From NCBI GenBank assembly GCA_047404195.1, contig JBDOIU010000003.1, positions 57,156 to 121,155 on the forward strand: a stretch of DNA of 64,000 bases, written 5' to 3'. Source of the stretch: JAJRRL01 sp047404195. GTDB lineage: Bacteria; Pseudomonadota; Gammaproteobacteria; JAJRRL01. Position 1 is the stretch's first letter, and every line of letters begins with the position of its first letter. Made by a program: the position numbers and the translations under genes. Shown in pieces: positions 39,142 to 48,342 of the stretch. The notes under the pieces were generated by a model. That model made no database searches, was not told the origin of the DNA, and was given only the letters and a program-made list of their open reading frames with translations.

Positions 39142-41228
39142 GCCTGAATAATTTGCAAGCTGACTGCCATCATTGGCATGTGGATCTAGATGATGAGCGC
39201 ATTCTTTGGTGCTACTTTGATCGAGAGAGTGCTAGCGTTAACACCTTGAGTACAGCGGCACTGGAGGAATTGAATCAAATCATTGCCTACTGTGAAGCCG
39301 ATTGTCCGACGGGTTTGGTTATTCAATCACGGAAAAAATCAGGATTTATTTATGGTGCTGACATCAGCGAATTTCAGACTTTAAAAACGAAAGAAGATGC
39401 TAAAGCTCTGATTGCACGCGGCCAAAGTCTATTTGCTCGAATAGAAGCGCTGGCGTGTCCATCAGTAGCGTGTGTGCATGGATTGTGTTTAGGTGGTGGA
39501 TTTGAGTTAGCGCTGGCATGTCATTACCGTATTGCTGATCCAGGTTCGGCCGCATTTGCTTTACCAGAGGTGAAGTTAGGTATTTTGCCAGGTTGGGGTG
39601 GCAGTGTGCGATTACCTCGTTTGATCGGGGCATTGGCTGCATTACCTCGCTTGTTAACGGGTAAGATGACTTCGGCAAAGACCGCTAAAAAATGTGGCAT
39701 GGTCGATGCGCTGGTTGCTCGGCGACATTTTATTGCGGCGGCTCGTCATTTTGTGCATGCCAAGCCAAGCAGGCAGCAGCCATCATGGTGGCTGCGATTG
39801 ATGAGTCATGTCAGTTATCGATGGCTCATAGGATTGATTGTGCGGCGTTCATTGGTTAAGCGGCCGGTACTTTCATCTCAGTATCCAGCACCCTACCGCA
39901 TACTCTCAAATTGGCAGCGCTACGGCTTAACCGATCAAGCGTTTGTAGCGGAGTTAGACGGTATTTCTTCCTTAATGCTGACGCCAACATGTCGTGCTTT
40001 GGTTTCAGTTTTTTTCTTGCAAAATAAATTAAAATCCTTGGCTCGTCCTGAGCAGGCAGCCAGTAAGCGTGTGCATGTTATTGGCGCAGGTACAATGGGT
40101 GGGGATATTGCAGCTTGGTGTGCCCTGAAGGGTTATCGTGTTAGCTTGCATGACAAGAATAGCCAACAGATTGGGGTTGCAATGCGCAGAGCACATGCTT
40201 TATTTAAAAAGCAGACAAGATGTCGGCTCACATTACGCCAAGCGTGTGATCGCTTATATGCGGATATCACGGGCGATTATATTAAAACGGCTGATTATGT
40301 GATTGAGGCTATTGTTGAGGATTTAGAGATTAAGCGTTCTGTCTGGGAGTGGGTTGCTGCACATGCCAAGCCAGATGCGATTTTAGCAACCAATACGTCG
40401 AGTATTCCACTTGCAGACATTGCTGTGGTGATGCCAGATTCATCACGCTTGGTGGGGTTGCATTTTTTCAATCCAGTCGCCAGTATGCAGTTGGTGGAGG
40501 TGGTGCGACATCATGCAACACCAGAGCACGTTTTGCAGCAGTCACTACAGTTTGTGAGAACAATTGATCGCTTACCAATACCCGTAAGTAGCGCTCCTGG
40601 TTTTTTGGTTAACCGGATATTGATGCCGTATTTGCTAGAAGCCACGATGTTGCTTGATGAGGGGGTTGCAATAACGGCAATTGAACGTGCTGCTATTGAG
40701 ATTGGCTTCCCAATGGGGCCGATTTCCTTAGCTGACACCGTTGGTTTGGACGTGTGTTTGTTGGTGGCTGAAAACTTGATCCCAGTGTATGGTGGCAGTA
40801 TTGCTCAGTGCCTGCAAGATGTGGTTGCTAAGGGTCATTTAGGGCGCAAATCAGGTCAAGGCTTTTATCTGTATTCTGCTGGCAAGCAAAGAGTCGCTTA
40901 CCATAGTCAGGTGCAGTCAGGCTCTGTCTCGCAAACAGATATACAGGATCGCTTACTATGTAGAGTGCTCAATGAAAGCATTGCTTGCTTACGTGAAAAA
41001 ATTGTAACTGATGCTGATGTTTTGGACGCTGCGATTATTTTTGGTACAGGTTTTGCTGCTTTTAAGGGTGGACCTATGTCTATTGTGCGAGAATTAGGCG
41101 AAGAAGCAATACGAAGCCGTTTAAAAGTGCTAGAATCAACATATGGCTTTCGCTTTAAGCCTGATGCAGGCTGGCACACGATTTATGATCTTATTCAACT
41201 CAAAGAGGAGAGCACATGTCTGTCGTAA
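39138..41228 (+). CDS. fadJ: 3-hydroxyacyl-CoA dehydrogenase/enoyl-CoA hydratase (FadJ-like)
   Basis: Bifunctional beta-oxidation protein hydrating enoyl-CoA and oxidising 3-hydroxyacyl-CoA with NAD. The 696-residue product has an N-terminal crotonase domain: an oxyanion-hole GADISEF near residue 74, CLGGGFELALACHYR near 116, and LPEVKLGILPGWGG. The Rossmann dehydrogenase follows with VIGAGTMGGDIAAWCALKGY near 313, ATNTSSIPL and GLHFFNPV, then two C-terminal helical domains (GFLVNRILMPY, GFPMGPISLAD, FGTGFAAFKGGP). The order matches FadJ/FadB. It is cotranscribed with the thiolase and overlaps the next gene by 13 bases. Confidence 0.93.
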   Translation: MSLNNLQADCHHWHVDLDDERILWCYFDRESASVNTLSTAALEELNQIIAYCEADCPTGLVIQSRKKSGFIYGADISEFQTLKTKEDAKALIARGQSLFARIEALACPSVACVHGLCLGGGFELALACHYRIADPGSAAFALPEVKLGILPGWGGSVRLPRLIGALAALPRLLTGKMTSAKTAKKCGMVDALVARRHFIAAARHFVHAKPSRQQPSWWLRLMSHVSYRWLIGLIVRRSLVKRPVLSSQYPAPYRILSNWQRYGLTDQAFVAELDGISSLMLTPTCRALVSVFFLQNKLKSLARPEQAASKRVHVIGAGTMGGDIAAWCALKGYRVSLHDKNSQQIGVAMRRAHALFKKQTRCRLTLRQACDRLYADITGDYIKTADYVIEAIVEDLEIKRSVWEWVAAHAKPDAILATNTSSIPLADIAVVMPDSSRLVGLHFFNPVASMQLVEVVRHHATPEHVLQQSLQFVRTIDRLPIPVSSAPGFLVNRILMPYLLEATMLLDEGVAITAIERAAIEIGFPMGPISLADTVGLDVCLLVAENLIPVYGGSIAQCLQDVVAKGHLGRKSGQGFYLYSAGKQRVAYHSQVQSGSVSQTDIQDRLLCRVLNESIACLREKIVTDADVLDAAIIFGTGFAAFKGGPMSIVRELGEEAIRSRLKVLESTYGFRFKPDAGWHTIYDLIQLKEESTCLS

Positions 41229-41947
41229 AGGATTCCCAATCATTTTTCAAGCTTAGCTTGAGGGCTGGTCGTCATTGGATGAGCGCTTTCATACCAGCAA
41301 GTCCATATTTATTCTTGCTAGCGCTGCTACCTTATCTATTGGCTTTCATTCCTGGCGGTATTGCTGGCACAAAAGCGATGTTCATTGTTTCTACTATAAT
41401 CACTATATTTTTGATCTCATGCAGCGTAGCTACTGTTGGGCGTTCTATTCAAAAGCAGGCGACTGGGTTTAGCGATTTATGTGCTCACTTATTTTCAAGC
41501 TCATCACTGAAGGCAATGCTTATGATGGCTTTTGTTTTGTTGTTTGCGTTGCATGCCTACCCATTGCTAATGTACTTTTTCCCTGGCGTGACGTCACATC
41601 ATGTTTTGCTGGTTTCATTTTGCTTTGGCGGTGTTGTTGTCATGCTCTTTTATTCAACATTCTTGATTCTGCCGATTGTGTTGTATACAAACTTGAGTTT
41701 TGCGCGTGCCTGTATTGAAAGCGCAAATATCAGTGTTGGTCAATATTGGCGTCAAGTTGCAACTGTATTATTGTTGTTGTGTATTTCATTTACTGCACCA
41801 TTATTCAGGTTTCCACTTGCCACGCTTTTGCGAGAAAATTCACTCGGCTGGATATTGAGTGTTGTCATATACCTGACGATTGGTTTATATGCCTTGACAT
41901 TGTCAGTGTGTATTATTGAAAATAGTAAACTTGCTCAGTCCAGCTAG
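41216..41947 (+). CDS. Six-helix hypothetical membrane protein
   Basis: A 243-residue integral membrane protein starting at ATG 41216 behind GAGGAG, inside the 3' end of the FadJ-like gene. It has about six membrane segments (near residues 26-45, 54-75, 98-118, 127-155, 178-196 and 208-230) and resembles the BPSS1780/glycerophosphodiesterase-membrane-domain type of proteobacterial membrane proteins: an N-terminal amphipathic stretch (SFFKLSLRAGRHWMSAF) and the segment FARACIESANISVGQYWRQ. No catalytic motif is visible. Coupling to the beta-oxidation genes suggests coexpression but not function. Confidence 0.8.
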   Translation: MSVVKDSQSFFKLSLRAGRHWMSAFIPASPYLFLLALLPYLLAFIPGGIAGTKAMFIVSTIITIFLISCSVATVGRSIQKQATGFSDLCAHLFSSSSLKAMLMMAFVLLFALHAYPLLMYFFPGVTSHHVLLVSFCFGGVVVMLFYSTFLILPIVLYTNLSFARACIESANISVGQYWRQVATVLLLLCISFTAPLFRFPLATLLRENSLGWILSVVIYLTIGLYALTLSVCIIENSKLAQSS

Positions 41948-41954
41948 TTTAGAA

Positions 41955-42716
41955 TTATTTGTGGGAGATTGCTTTCTCCCACAACAACCCTAGATATTCA
42001 TGTAGGGCTATATCACAACGGACTAGGTTGCTTGCTTGTGGGATGAATGATTGCCCTTTGACAAGAGAATATCGATTTTCCATAAACTGGGTGGCTGCTG
42101 GGATAGGTGACATTCCTTCACGCTTAAAGAGCCACAGTGCTCTCTGCATATGGCTAGCTGATGTAACCAGTAGGAAAGGTTTGTTGCGTACAAAGCTGTG
42201 TATGATTTTCGCCTCTGCTGCTGTGTTGATCACGCCTCGTGTTATTGTGATTTTCTTGGTGGGAACACCAAGTAAGTTTGCAGTATTGACAACATTGCTT
42301 CCTTTAGTCGCTGTGAATATGCGGCCACCCGATAAGATGAGCTGTGTGGGTTTGTGTTGTGCGCTAAGCTGATATAAACGAACACCTTCAACCAACCGTG
42401 ACAATGTGGTTGCGCTGAGCTGCGTGTTTGGGGGGCCATTTTTGCTGCCTCGAACACCCGCAGCTAAGACAACAATGGTATTGACGTCGTTCGGTATTGT
42501 ATGTACTGGTGTATAAGGCTGCTCTAATGCTGAGATGAGATGGCGAGCGGTGATGTTTAGGCTGAAAACTGAAATAGTCGTGAATCCAGCCAATAAGAAG
42601 CCGAGACACCATCTTCTGTTAAATGGGGCTAATATTAATCCTGCGAGCATTACAAGTAAAGCAATAGGCAATGGTCGGCAGATGATGGATAGTAATTTAA
42701 GGAGTGTTGCATCCAT
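41955..42716 (-). CDS. DUF218 (YdcF/ElyC-like) envelope protein
   Basis: Membrane-anchored DUF218 protein. ATG 42716 follows AAGGAAA with good spacing; a longer reading from 42749 lacks a site. The 253-residue product has two N-terminal membrane helices (near residues 18-35 and 37-55) and then the DUF218 domain in the periplasm. Its landmarks are TIVVLAAGVRG, SRLVEGVRLY, LILSGGR, the acidic NTAAEAKII and LLVTSASHMQRALWLF. Two helices plus this domain match ElyC, which affects peptidoglycan precursor lipid flux, rather than SanA or cytosolic YdcF. It converges with the six-helix membrane protein, leaving seven bases between them. Confidence 0.85.
   Translation of the reverse strand: MDATLLKLLSIICRPLPIALLVMLAGLILAPFNRRWCLGFLLAGFTTISVFSLNITARHLISALEQPYTPVHTIPNDVNTIVVLAAGVRGSKNGPPNTQLSATTLSRLVEGVRLYQLSAQHKPTQLILSGGRIFTATKGSNVVNTANLLGVPTKKITITRGVINTAAEAKIIHSFVRNKPFLLVTSASHMQRALWLFKREGMSPIPAATQFMENRYSLVKGQSFIPQASNLVRCDIALHEYLGLLWEKAISHK
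41960..41983. terminator. Stem-loop at the convergent gene ends
   Basis: TGTGGGAGA (41960-41968) pairs perfectly with TCTCCCACA (41975-41983) around a 6-nt loop. It lies between two convergent genes, overlapping the last codons of the DUF218 gene. No clear T-run follows, so termination is plausible only by position. Confidence 0.4.
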
Positions 42717-42784
42717 GATTGTTTCCTTTTCAAAGGCAAGCGTAATCACTATTTTCCTTGATCAAAGACTGAAAAACAAGTTTT

Positions 42785-43969
42785 TTAAGTGCTGGTATCT
42801 GAGCTGGACAAAAAGATAGCGAGGCAATCGTTTAAAAATCGATGCCCAAATGGGGTTGGTTGAATGGTGCCATTTGACATCTGTAAATAGCCCTCTGTTA
42901 TTGCGCGCTCAAGAGTTTTCTGTATGGTTGTGGCATCACAAAATGTGCGTTGATGTAATAAGTTAGTTGGAAAACCATCTGTTAGTCGAAGTGTATTCAT
43001 AAAGAATTCAAATGGTTGAGCTTGTTTATCGATCAAATGCACTTGCTGTCTTATGGGGACTGTAGGGTCCATGTATCGTTTCGGTTGGCGTTGATTAGCA
43101 AAACGGGTAATTTGACGTTGCTTTGTATCAGTTATTTTAGCGTGAGCGCCCGCTCCGATTGCCAGGTAATCCCCAAATTGCCAGTAATTTAAGTTATGAA
43201 TACAAGGTGATTGTTGGCTGTAGGCAGATATTTCATATTGTGTAAATCCAGATCTGCTTAGTAAGGCTTGTCCTTGGTCCTGCATGTCTGCTACGAGATC
43301 ATCCTCGGGCAGTTGCGGTGGCTTATGGTGAAATGCTGTATTGGGTTCCAGCGTTAATTGATACCACGATATATGATCGACATTCGCTTTGATGCCTTCT
43401 TGCAGATCACTGATTGCTTCATCAAGTGTCTGATTTGGTAAGCCGAACATAATATCTACATTGATTCTCTGGAGGCCAGATTGCTTGGCATTTTCAATGG
43501 CTTGATAAGTATCATCAGTGTTATGTATTCGTCCAAGCGCTTGCAGGTGCTTGCTCTGAAAGCTCTGTACACCAATTGATATGCGATTAATACCTGCACC
43601 TGAAAAAGCGTGTAATGTACCGGCTGAGCAGTCTGTGCCAGGATTGGCCTCTATGGTGATTTCACAATCGGGTGATAGCTTACATATTTTTTCAACGCCA
43701 CGTAAGAGCCGCTCAAGTTCTGCTGCAGGAAAGAGGCTGGGTGTGCCACCGCCCATGAAGATTGACCGAAGAGGGCGTGTTATTGCAAACTGCTGCACTT
43801 GATCGGCTAGGTCAACCAGTAGTCTATCAACATAGGCTGGTGCATCAAGGGAGTGTCGCAGGGCGTGCGAATTGAAGTCGCAATAGGGGCACTTTTGAAT
43901 ACACCATGGGAAATGTATGTACAGAGACAGTGGGATTTGAATAGATTGTGAGCGCATTTTACGGGTCAT
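42785..43969 (-). CDS. hemW: Radical SAM heme chaperone HemW
   Basis: Radical SAM protein of the coproporphyrinogen-dehydrogenase-like family that binds and delivers heme. The 394-residue product has the [4Fe-4S] motif C23, C27 and C30 in PWCIQKCPYCDF, with the aromatic after the third cysteine typical of HemW/HemN. GGGTPSLF near 73 is the SAM-binding motif, followed by EANPGT, NRISIGVQSF and the HemN C-terminal domain. In true HemN an extra fourth cysteine follows as CxxxCxxCxC; here the residue is F, favouring HemW. It is often paired with rdgB, which is not here. Confidence 0.93.
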   Translation of the reverse strand: MTRKMRSQSIQIPLSLYIHFPWCIQKCPYCDFNSHALRHSLDAPAYVDRLLVDLADQVQQFAITRPLRSIFMGGGTPSLFPAAELERLLRGVEKICKLSPDCEITIEANPGTDCSAGTLHAFSGAGINRISIGVQSFQSKHLQALGRIHNTDDTYQAIENAKQSGLQRINVDIMFGLPNQTLDEAISDLQEGIKANVDHISWYQLTLEPNTAFHHKPPQLPEDDLVADMQDQGQALLSRSGFTQYEISAYSQQSPCIHNLNYWQFGDYLAIGAGAHAKITDTKQRQITRFANQRQPKRYMDPTVPIRQQVHLIDKQAQPFEFFMNTLRLTDGFPTNLLHQRTFCDATTIQKTLERAITEGYLQMSNGTIQPTPFGHRFLNDCLAIFLSSSDTST

Positions 43970-44070
43970 GGGTTAAATTGCCCAGTTTAGTTTCAGTTTG
44001 GTGTCACTGCAAGTGAAAAAAATGTTTTTCTCTCGAAAGTTGGTCTGCGTTGTGATACTTTATCGATTAC

Positions 44071-44144
44071 GCGCCTGTAGCTCAGCTGGATAGAGTATCT
44101 GGCTTCGAACCAGATGGTCGGGGGTTCGAATCCCTCCGGGCGCG
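44071..44144 (+). tRNA. tRNA-Arg (anticodon UCG)
   Basis: Cloverleaf with acceptor GCGCCTG/CGGGCGC and discriminator G. The D arm is GCTC/GAGT, the anticodon stem TCTGG/CCAGA encloses loop CTTCGAA, and the T arm is GGGGG/CCCTC. UCG reads CGA arginine codons. The 3' CCA is not encoded in full (GCA follows). Confidence 0.93.
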
Positions 44145-45553
44145 CATTAGAAAATACGCCTCACTAGCGTTGTTCATGTTGTCTGTATAAACGCTTGCAC
44201 GCACTGCTGGGTTTGAGTTGCGACAGAAATACAATACATTCATTACCTGGTCCTTATAATCACTTGGCATGGCTGTACAGCCAGAAAAGACGCTCCTCAT
44301 TGTGGTGACTAGATTTTTTGAGTATAAATCCGAAAGCGTTGGATTAATGATAAAATTAAAAATGACCATACCGGACGGTTTAAGTGCTGATGCCAACTCC
44401 TGAAAATACTCTCTCGTTATGAGATGTTCAGGGATGCTTTCACTGCTTGTGTAACTATCAGAGATGATCACATCGAAGTGTTGATGGTTTGGTGGTTTTT
44501 GTAAAAAAGTTCGTGCATCTGTTGGTATGAAGTCACCATTTACTTTTGAGATAAAATGTTTCGTAGCTATTTTTTTATGTCAGGATCAATATCAATATAG
44601 GTTATATGATTTTTATTCCTGCCGCCTGCAGTGAAGGTGAATCCCCCGGCACCAATCATGAGTATTTCTTTATTCTGAATGTCAAAATTTTTAAATAATA
44701 TGCGCCTAATTTCTTGAATATAGCCCGCGGCCTTGCCTTCCTTTGATAGTATAGAAGATGCATTCCCATTGATGGAGAAAACAGAGACTTTTTCTTGTTT
44801 TTTATTTTCTGCTTTTAAAACTTGATAATCCGCATATGCATTATCAGCGACGATACTACTGTTTTTTCTGGGTGTGTTTAGTTGATTGATGGGGTTAATT
44901 GATGCAAGTAGGATGATTGGTAATACGATTTTCATTGCCTTTGAGCAGGTGATATTGATTAGCATGATAGCTAGGGTTATGAGCAGCACATAGTTAATAA
45001 TCACCGTGAGAGAGACACCAAGATACTTAAATAAAATAAGTGTGGTGGCTACTGAGCCGAGAAATGATCCGATTGTGCTGATAAATAAAACGTGCCCACT
45101 GACCGCACCAATAGTTGTTTTTAGCTGAAATAGGTTGCTCGTAATGGGAAGCGTTTGTCCCAGTAGAAAGACACAAGGTGCAGTGATCATTAAAGAGTAG
45201 ATTGTTAGTGCTGTTAGTGTATGCAGGTGGGCATTAATAATGAGGCACGGGAAGAATGCGCTCAAAAAAGTGTGTGACAGCCCAATACCAACTAAGACGC
45301 CAGCAATAATAAAGTTTCGGCTCAGAGTTGCTAAATAATTCTCGCTGCAGCGACTACCCCATTGATAGCCAAGCGCTAGGAATAGTAGAAAAATACCAAT
45401 CACAATGCTGGTAACAACCACGCTATTACCCACAAAGGGCATCAGCTGGCGAAGGGTTAACATTTGAATAGATATGCCGCAAAAGCCTTCTACTAATAAA
45501 ATTAGAAGCGCTAGAAGAAAAATATGCATTCCATCAGATTTTTGCTTTAGCAT
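44082..45553 (-). pseudogene. Frameshifted membrane/spermidine-synthase-like protein
   Basis: The 5' part starts at ATG 45553 behind GGAG and encodes a multi-helix membrane domain (six to eight segments; LILLVEGFCGISIQMLTLRQ at the start). It then enters a polyamine-synthase-like fold: ILMIGAGGFTFT is the nucleotide-binding loop and YIDIDPDIKK the acidic strand. It stops at TAG just after an A7 run. One added A at 44570-44576 restores IATKHFISKVNG and continues to FDVIISDSYTS, the next conserved acidic motif. Fused transporter/PABS proteins of this layout are known in proteobacteria. The restored 3' frame finds no stop until 44082, inside and antisense to the tRNA-Arg gene, so the natural 3' end has been lost too. 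The product is probably not functional. Confidence 0.8.
44570..44576. repeat. T7/A7 homopolymer causing a frameshift
   Basis: Seven Ts on the plus strand, read as A7 in the PABS-like gene. Eight would keep the coding frame continuous. Confidence 0.85.
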
Positions 45554-45805
45554 ACTGTCTCCATACATTGGCCAAAGGTAGGTCATTGATTCATTGCAGC
45601 AATTTTTTCCCTGCCGTAACTGAGAATCTAAATATGATAGCAGTATTAGCAGTTTTTATCTGGATTCACTTTTTAAGTGACTTAATATAAAGAAATATGA
45701 GCAACATCTATTGCATAAGTGGGTGGATTTGTATAATATTAGCTCACCAAGGTGGTTTGGCAATGCCATAGGCCCTGGCTAAGGTTGTTGTAAATGGTCT
45801 AAGTT

Positions 45806-46720
45806 ATGTTGCGAGATGAAAAAAAGTCAGTTTTGAAGTGTGTTCCCCAAGCGGAATACGCCATGTACGCCAATAACTTGGCGTGGGGGGCTGCATTTTC
45901 TCATATTTCAGAGATCTCTGTTTCTACACATATTCGACCGGTGCAGGCGTTAGAGCTTAGTGGTGCATCAGTGTGGAGCAGTATTGGTGCGATTATTGCA
46001 TATACTTCAAGTATTAACGCGCTCATTGAATATTTTAACCTGCCAGAAGCTGAAAGGCGGCGCGCACGCCGGGCAGAGCTTGCAAAGTGTATTTTCGGTG
46101 TTGGTCGTATGATTGCTGCCACTGCTGCCATGTTGATGCTGACTACACGCACAGTCAGCGAGGTGGTGCACTGCCGTGATTGTTTCGGTTCATTTAAGGT
46201 GATGGCACCGGCCTTCTTTATGTTGGGGCGCATTACTGCCCTAGGTTATGAAATCAGCTCGACTATTGCTGCCTATCAGCAAGCAAGACATGACCACACC
46301 AAAAGAGCAGACTTTATATTATCCATACTGGCCATGTCATCAACAGCCATGAGTACAGTTGGTGGTTTTTTCCAGGTTATGAGTGTCTCTCATATTCGCT
46401 TTGCTGCAGTATTCAGGTGGATTGCCGTTGGTTTTCATGTTTTGGGGTCAGTGATTAAAACTGTAGAGGGAGTCGCTGCTGATCATGTGCATAGTCAGCA
46501 CTCGGTGGTTCTGGGCTCAGCTCATAGTGAAGCTAAGCGTTTACACAGGGGCAGCTCTATTGGTATTTCTTGCTTGCAAGCAGTTATACAGGTCTCAGGT
46601 GCAGCTTCAATGGTTCTACTGTCACGCTTACATGTGGATAGCCATATGGCATTGTTGCTTGGCTTGAGCATGTCGGTGGCTATGATGATTTTACATGCTC
46701 TAAAAAAAAGGATTCCATGA
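45806..46720 (+). CDS. Hypothetical multi-helix membrane protein
   Basis: A 304-residue protein of unknown family. Hydrophobic segments occur near residues 55-75, 98-115, 130-150, 168-190, 200-217, 253-272 and 280-297, with short polar loops; the second loop is strongly basic (EAERRRARRAELAK). There is no signal peptide; the N-terminus is polar. No good ribosome site precedes ATG 45806. Its stop overlaps the start of the next small reading frame by four bases. It is divergent from the frameshifted PABS-like gene. Base usage looks like that of its neighbours. It could be a membrane-targeted accessory protein, but nothing in the sequence gives a function. Confidence 0.65.
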   Translation: MLRDEKKSVLKCVPQAEYAMYANNLAWGAAFSHISEISVSTHIRPVQALELSGASVWSSIGAIIAYTSSINALIEYFNLPEAERRRARRAELAKCIFGVGRMIAATAAMLMLTTRTVSEVVHCRDCFGSFKVMAPAFFMLGRITALGYEISSTIAAYQQARHDHTKRADFILSILAMSSTAMSTVGGFFQVMSVSHIRFAAVFRWIAVGFHVLGSVIKTVEGVAADHVHSQHSVVLGSAHSEAKRLHRGSSIGISCLQAVIQVSGAASMVLLSRLHVDSHMALLLGLSMSVAMMILHALKKRIP

Positions 46721-47099
46721 GCAAGCAAGGTGTATGGTTGGAGAGCATTCTATGTTACTGCAGGCTAAAGAAGACAGCCAAGCGAATCAAAAGTGGGCTC
46801 AGCATTCATAAAGAGTTTGTCATAGAAAGTGTGTGCGAGCCTGTTCGTTTAAAGCATTGGTTCAGCCATACATTAGGGGCCAGCTTACAGTCATTGTTAG
46901 CGAACTTTGATGCCCCTTAGATGCCCCTTATGTTTGTTGTTGTCTGCCGATCAATGATAAAAAACAATAGCCACCAATGTCGTCTGGGGATTGTCAATCA
47001 AAGGATGGTGCGCCCGTTGATTTTGTTCGAGATATGGTCAATATGGGTCCTAAGCGCTCGCATTCATGGTGGGGAGGGCTCGTCACTGTCAGGCTGTGA
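46717..47099 (+). pseudogene. Small decayed reading frame with an 11-bp duplication
   Basis: ATG 46717 overlaps the preceding stop (ATGA) and opens 67 codons of basic, Cys-containing sequence ending at TAG in an 11-bp tandem duplication (46909-46930). Beyond it, another frame from ATG 46977 gives a protein-like 40-residue stretch (SGDCQSKDGAPVDFVRDMVN) to TGA 47097. The pieces look like one former gene broken at least twice. No family is recognised. Confidence 0.35.
46909..46930. repeat. Perfect 11-bp tandem duplication
   Basis: GATGCCCCTTA occurs at 46909-46919 and again at 46920-46930. The junction creates the TAG that ends the small frame beginning at 46717. Confidence 0.92.
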
Positions 47100-47120
47100 T
47101 ATTAGGTGATTCTCGTTTAT

Positions 47121-47158
47121 CTATCATGTAAGTGTCTATTTTATCAATAACATGATAG
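47121..47158. repeat. 9-bp inverted repeat downstream of zapE
   Basis: CTATCATGT (47121-47129) and ACATGATAG (47150-47158) are exact complements with a 20-nt loop, 14 bases past the zapE stop. It lacks a T-run, so a terminator role is doubtful; an mRNA 3' stem-loop is possible. Confidence 0.35.
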
Positions 47159-47171
47159 GTCTGCGTATGGT

Positions 47172-48236
47172 TTAGCTGGTCATGGCGAATAATCTAGAGC
47201 GTGTTCGTTCAAATCGTTCTTCATTTTTGCCCACACATTGATGCTCAGTGATAGCAATATCTGATGAGACAAGTAGTTGTATACTCTCATCATAAAGGAC
47301 ATCTATCAGCCGTATAAAACGCATCTGCACGTCCTCTTTGCACTCGGCAAGGTTTGGTATATTGCTGATGATAACGATTTGATACTTGTCTGCAAGCTCA
47401 ATGTAGTCAGGTGTCGAGCGTGGTGGGGAGCATATGCCCCTGAAGTCAAACCAAGCAACCTTCTCGCTGTGTGCAATGGTGTCGATATCACGGCCACAAA
47501 TCCTAATGCTACCAGCATAAGAGGGTTTGCCTTCTTTGAGCTTGTTGTATTGCGTCTGCAGATGGTGTTCTGTTTCGGCGGTAATCGGTGTTATATATCG
47601 CTCGCTGATGCCGATATTTTGCTTACGGTAGTCATGTGCTTGTGCGAAGTCAATGATGTGACAGTGTTTGTGTATGTGTGCGATGCTTGGGAGAAATTTT
47701 TCTCTCTGAAAACCAAATTGATAAAGGTCCTTTGGTTGAATATTGCTGGTTGTTAGTAGACAAATACCAGCTTCCGTGAGCTCGTGTAAGACACCGGCTA
47801 ATATCATGGCATCTGAGATATCGTTCACAATGAACTCATCTAAAAATAAAACCTGTATATCCTTAGCAAGGGCACGAATAATGCGCTGAAGTGGGTTTTT
47901 GTTTCCCATCTCGCTATGTAGTGCCTGATGTATGCCATTCATGAATGCATGAAAGTGTTGCCTTTTTTTTCCGCCTGATAAGCTGCTATAAAGCATTTCG
48001 ATCATAACGCTTTTGCCAATGCCGACGCCGCCCCAGATATAAATTCCTTCTATGGCCTGACGTGCATATGCGCCATATTTTTTGAGGCAATGCGATCGGT
48101 GCTGATATTGCTTCTCAAGCTTGTTGCGCAGTATTTCTAGCTGATGGATGATGGCGTATTGTTGCTCATTAAACATGAGCTTACCCTGCTTAACAGCATT
48201 CTGGTATTGTTCAGGAAGTGGAATGTTATTTGGCAT
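47172..48236 (-). CDS. zapE: Cell division ATPase ZapE (AFG1-like)
   Basis: AFG1/LACE1-type ATPase which in E. coli joins the Z-ring late in division under stress. The 354-residue protein has Walker A WGGVGIGKS at residues 68-76, Walker B VLFLDEFIVNDI near 133, the sensor LLTTSN near 161, and the family-specific GRDIDTIAHSEKVAWFDFRGI stretch read as two shorter motifs (GRDID and WFDFRGIC). The length matches ZapE (375 in E. coli). Start ATG 48236 has AAAGG eight bases upstream. Transcription is toward the decayed small frame. Confidence 0.92.
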   Translation of the reverse strand: MPNNIPLPEQYQNAVKQGKLMFNEQQYAIIHQLEILRNKLEKQYQHRSHCLKKYGAYARQAIEGIYIWGGVGIGKSVMIEMLYSSLSGGKKRQHFHAFMNGIHQALHSEMGNKNPLQRIIRALAKDIQVLFLDEFIVNDISDAMILAGVLHELTEAGICLLTTSNIQPKDLYQFGFQREKFLPSIAHIHKHCHIIDFAQAHDYRKQNIGISERYITPITAETEHHLQTQYNKLKEGKPSYAGSIRICGRDIDTIAHSEKVAWFDFRGICSPPRSTPDYIELADKYQIVIISNIPNLAECKEDVQMRFIRLIDVLYDESIQLLVSSDIAITEHQCVGKNEERFERTRSRLFAMTS

Positions 48237-48342
48237 GGTGATAACCTTTTAGCGCTAACAAGACAGTATAGTCGGTGTATCCTCTCTTTTTCAACATGCT
48301 GCTTGGTGCTGACAATTCGCGCCATGCCTGTTAGTCAGCAGT

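Noticed and set aside
44082..44147. C-terminal extension of the PABS-like frame (RDSNPRPSGSKPDTLSS)
   Set aside because: It is the antisense translation of the tRNA-Arg gene, a well-known artefact, not protein-coding sequence.
46921..47109. 62-codon frame after the 11-bp duplication as a real gene
   Set aside because: It has no ribosome site, and another frame gives a more protein-like sequence in the same stretch.
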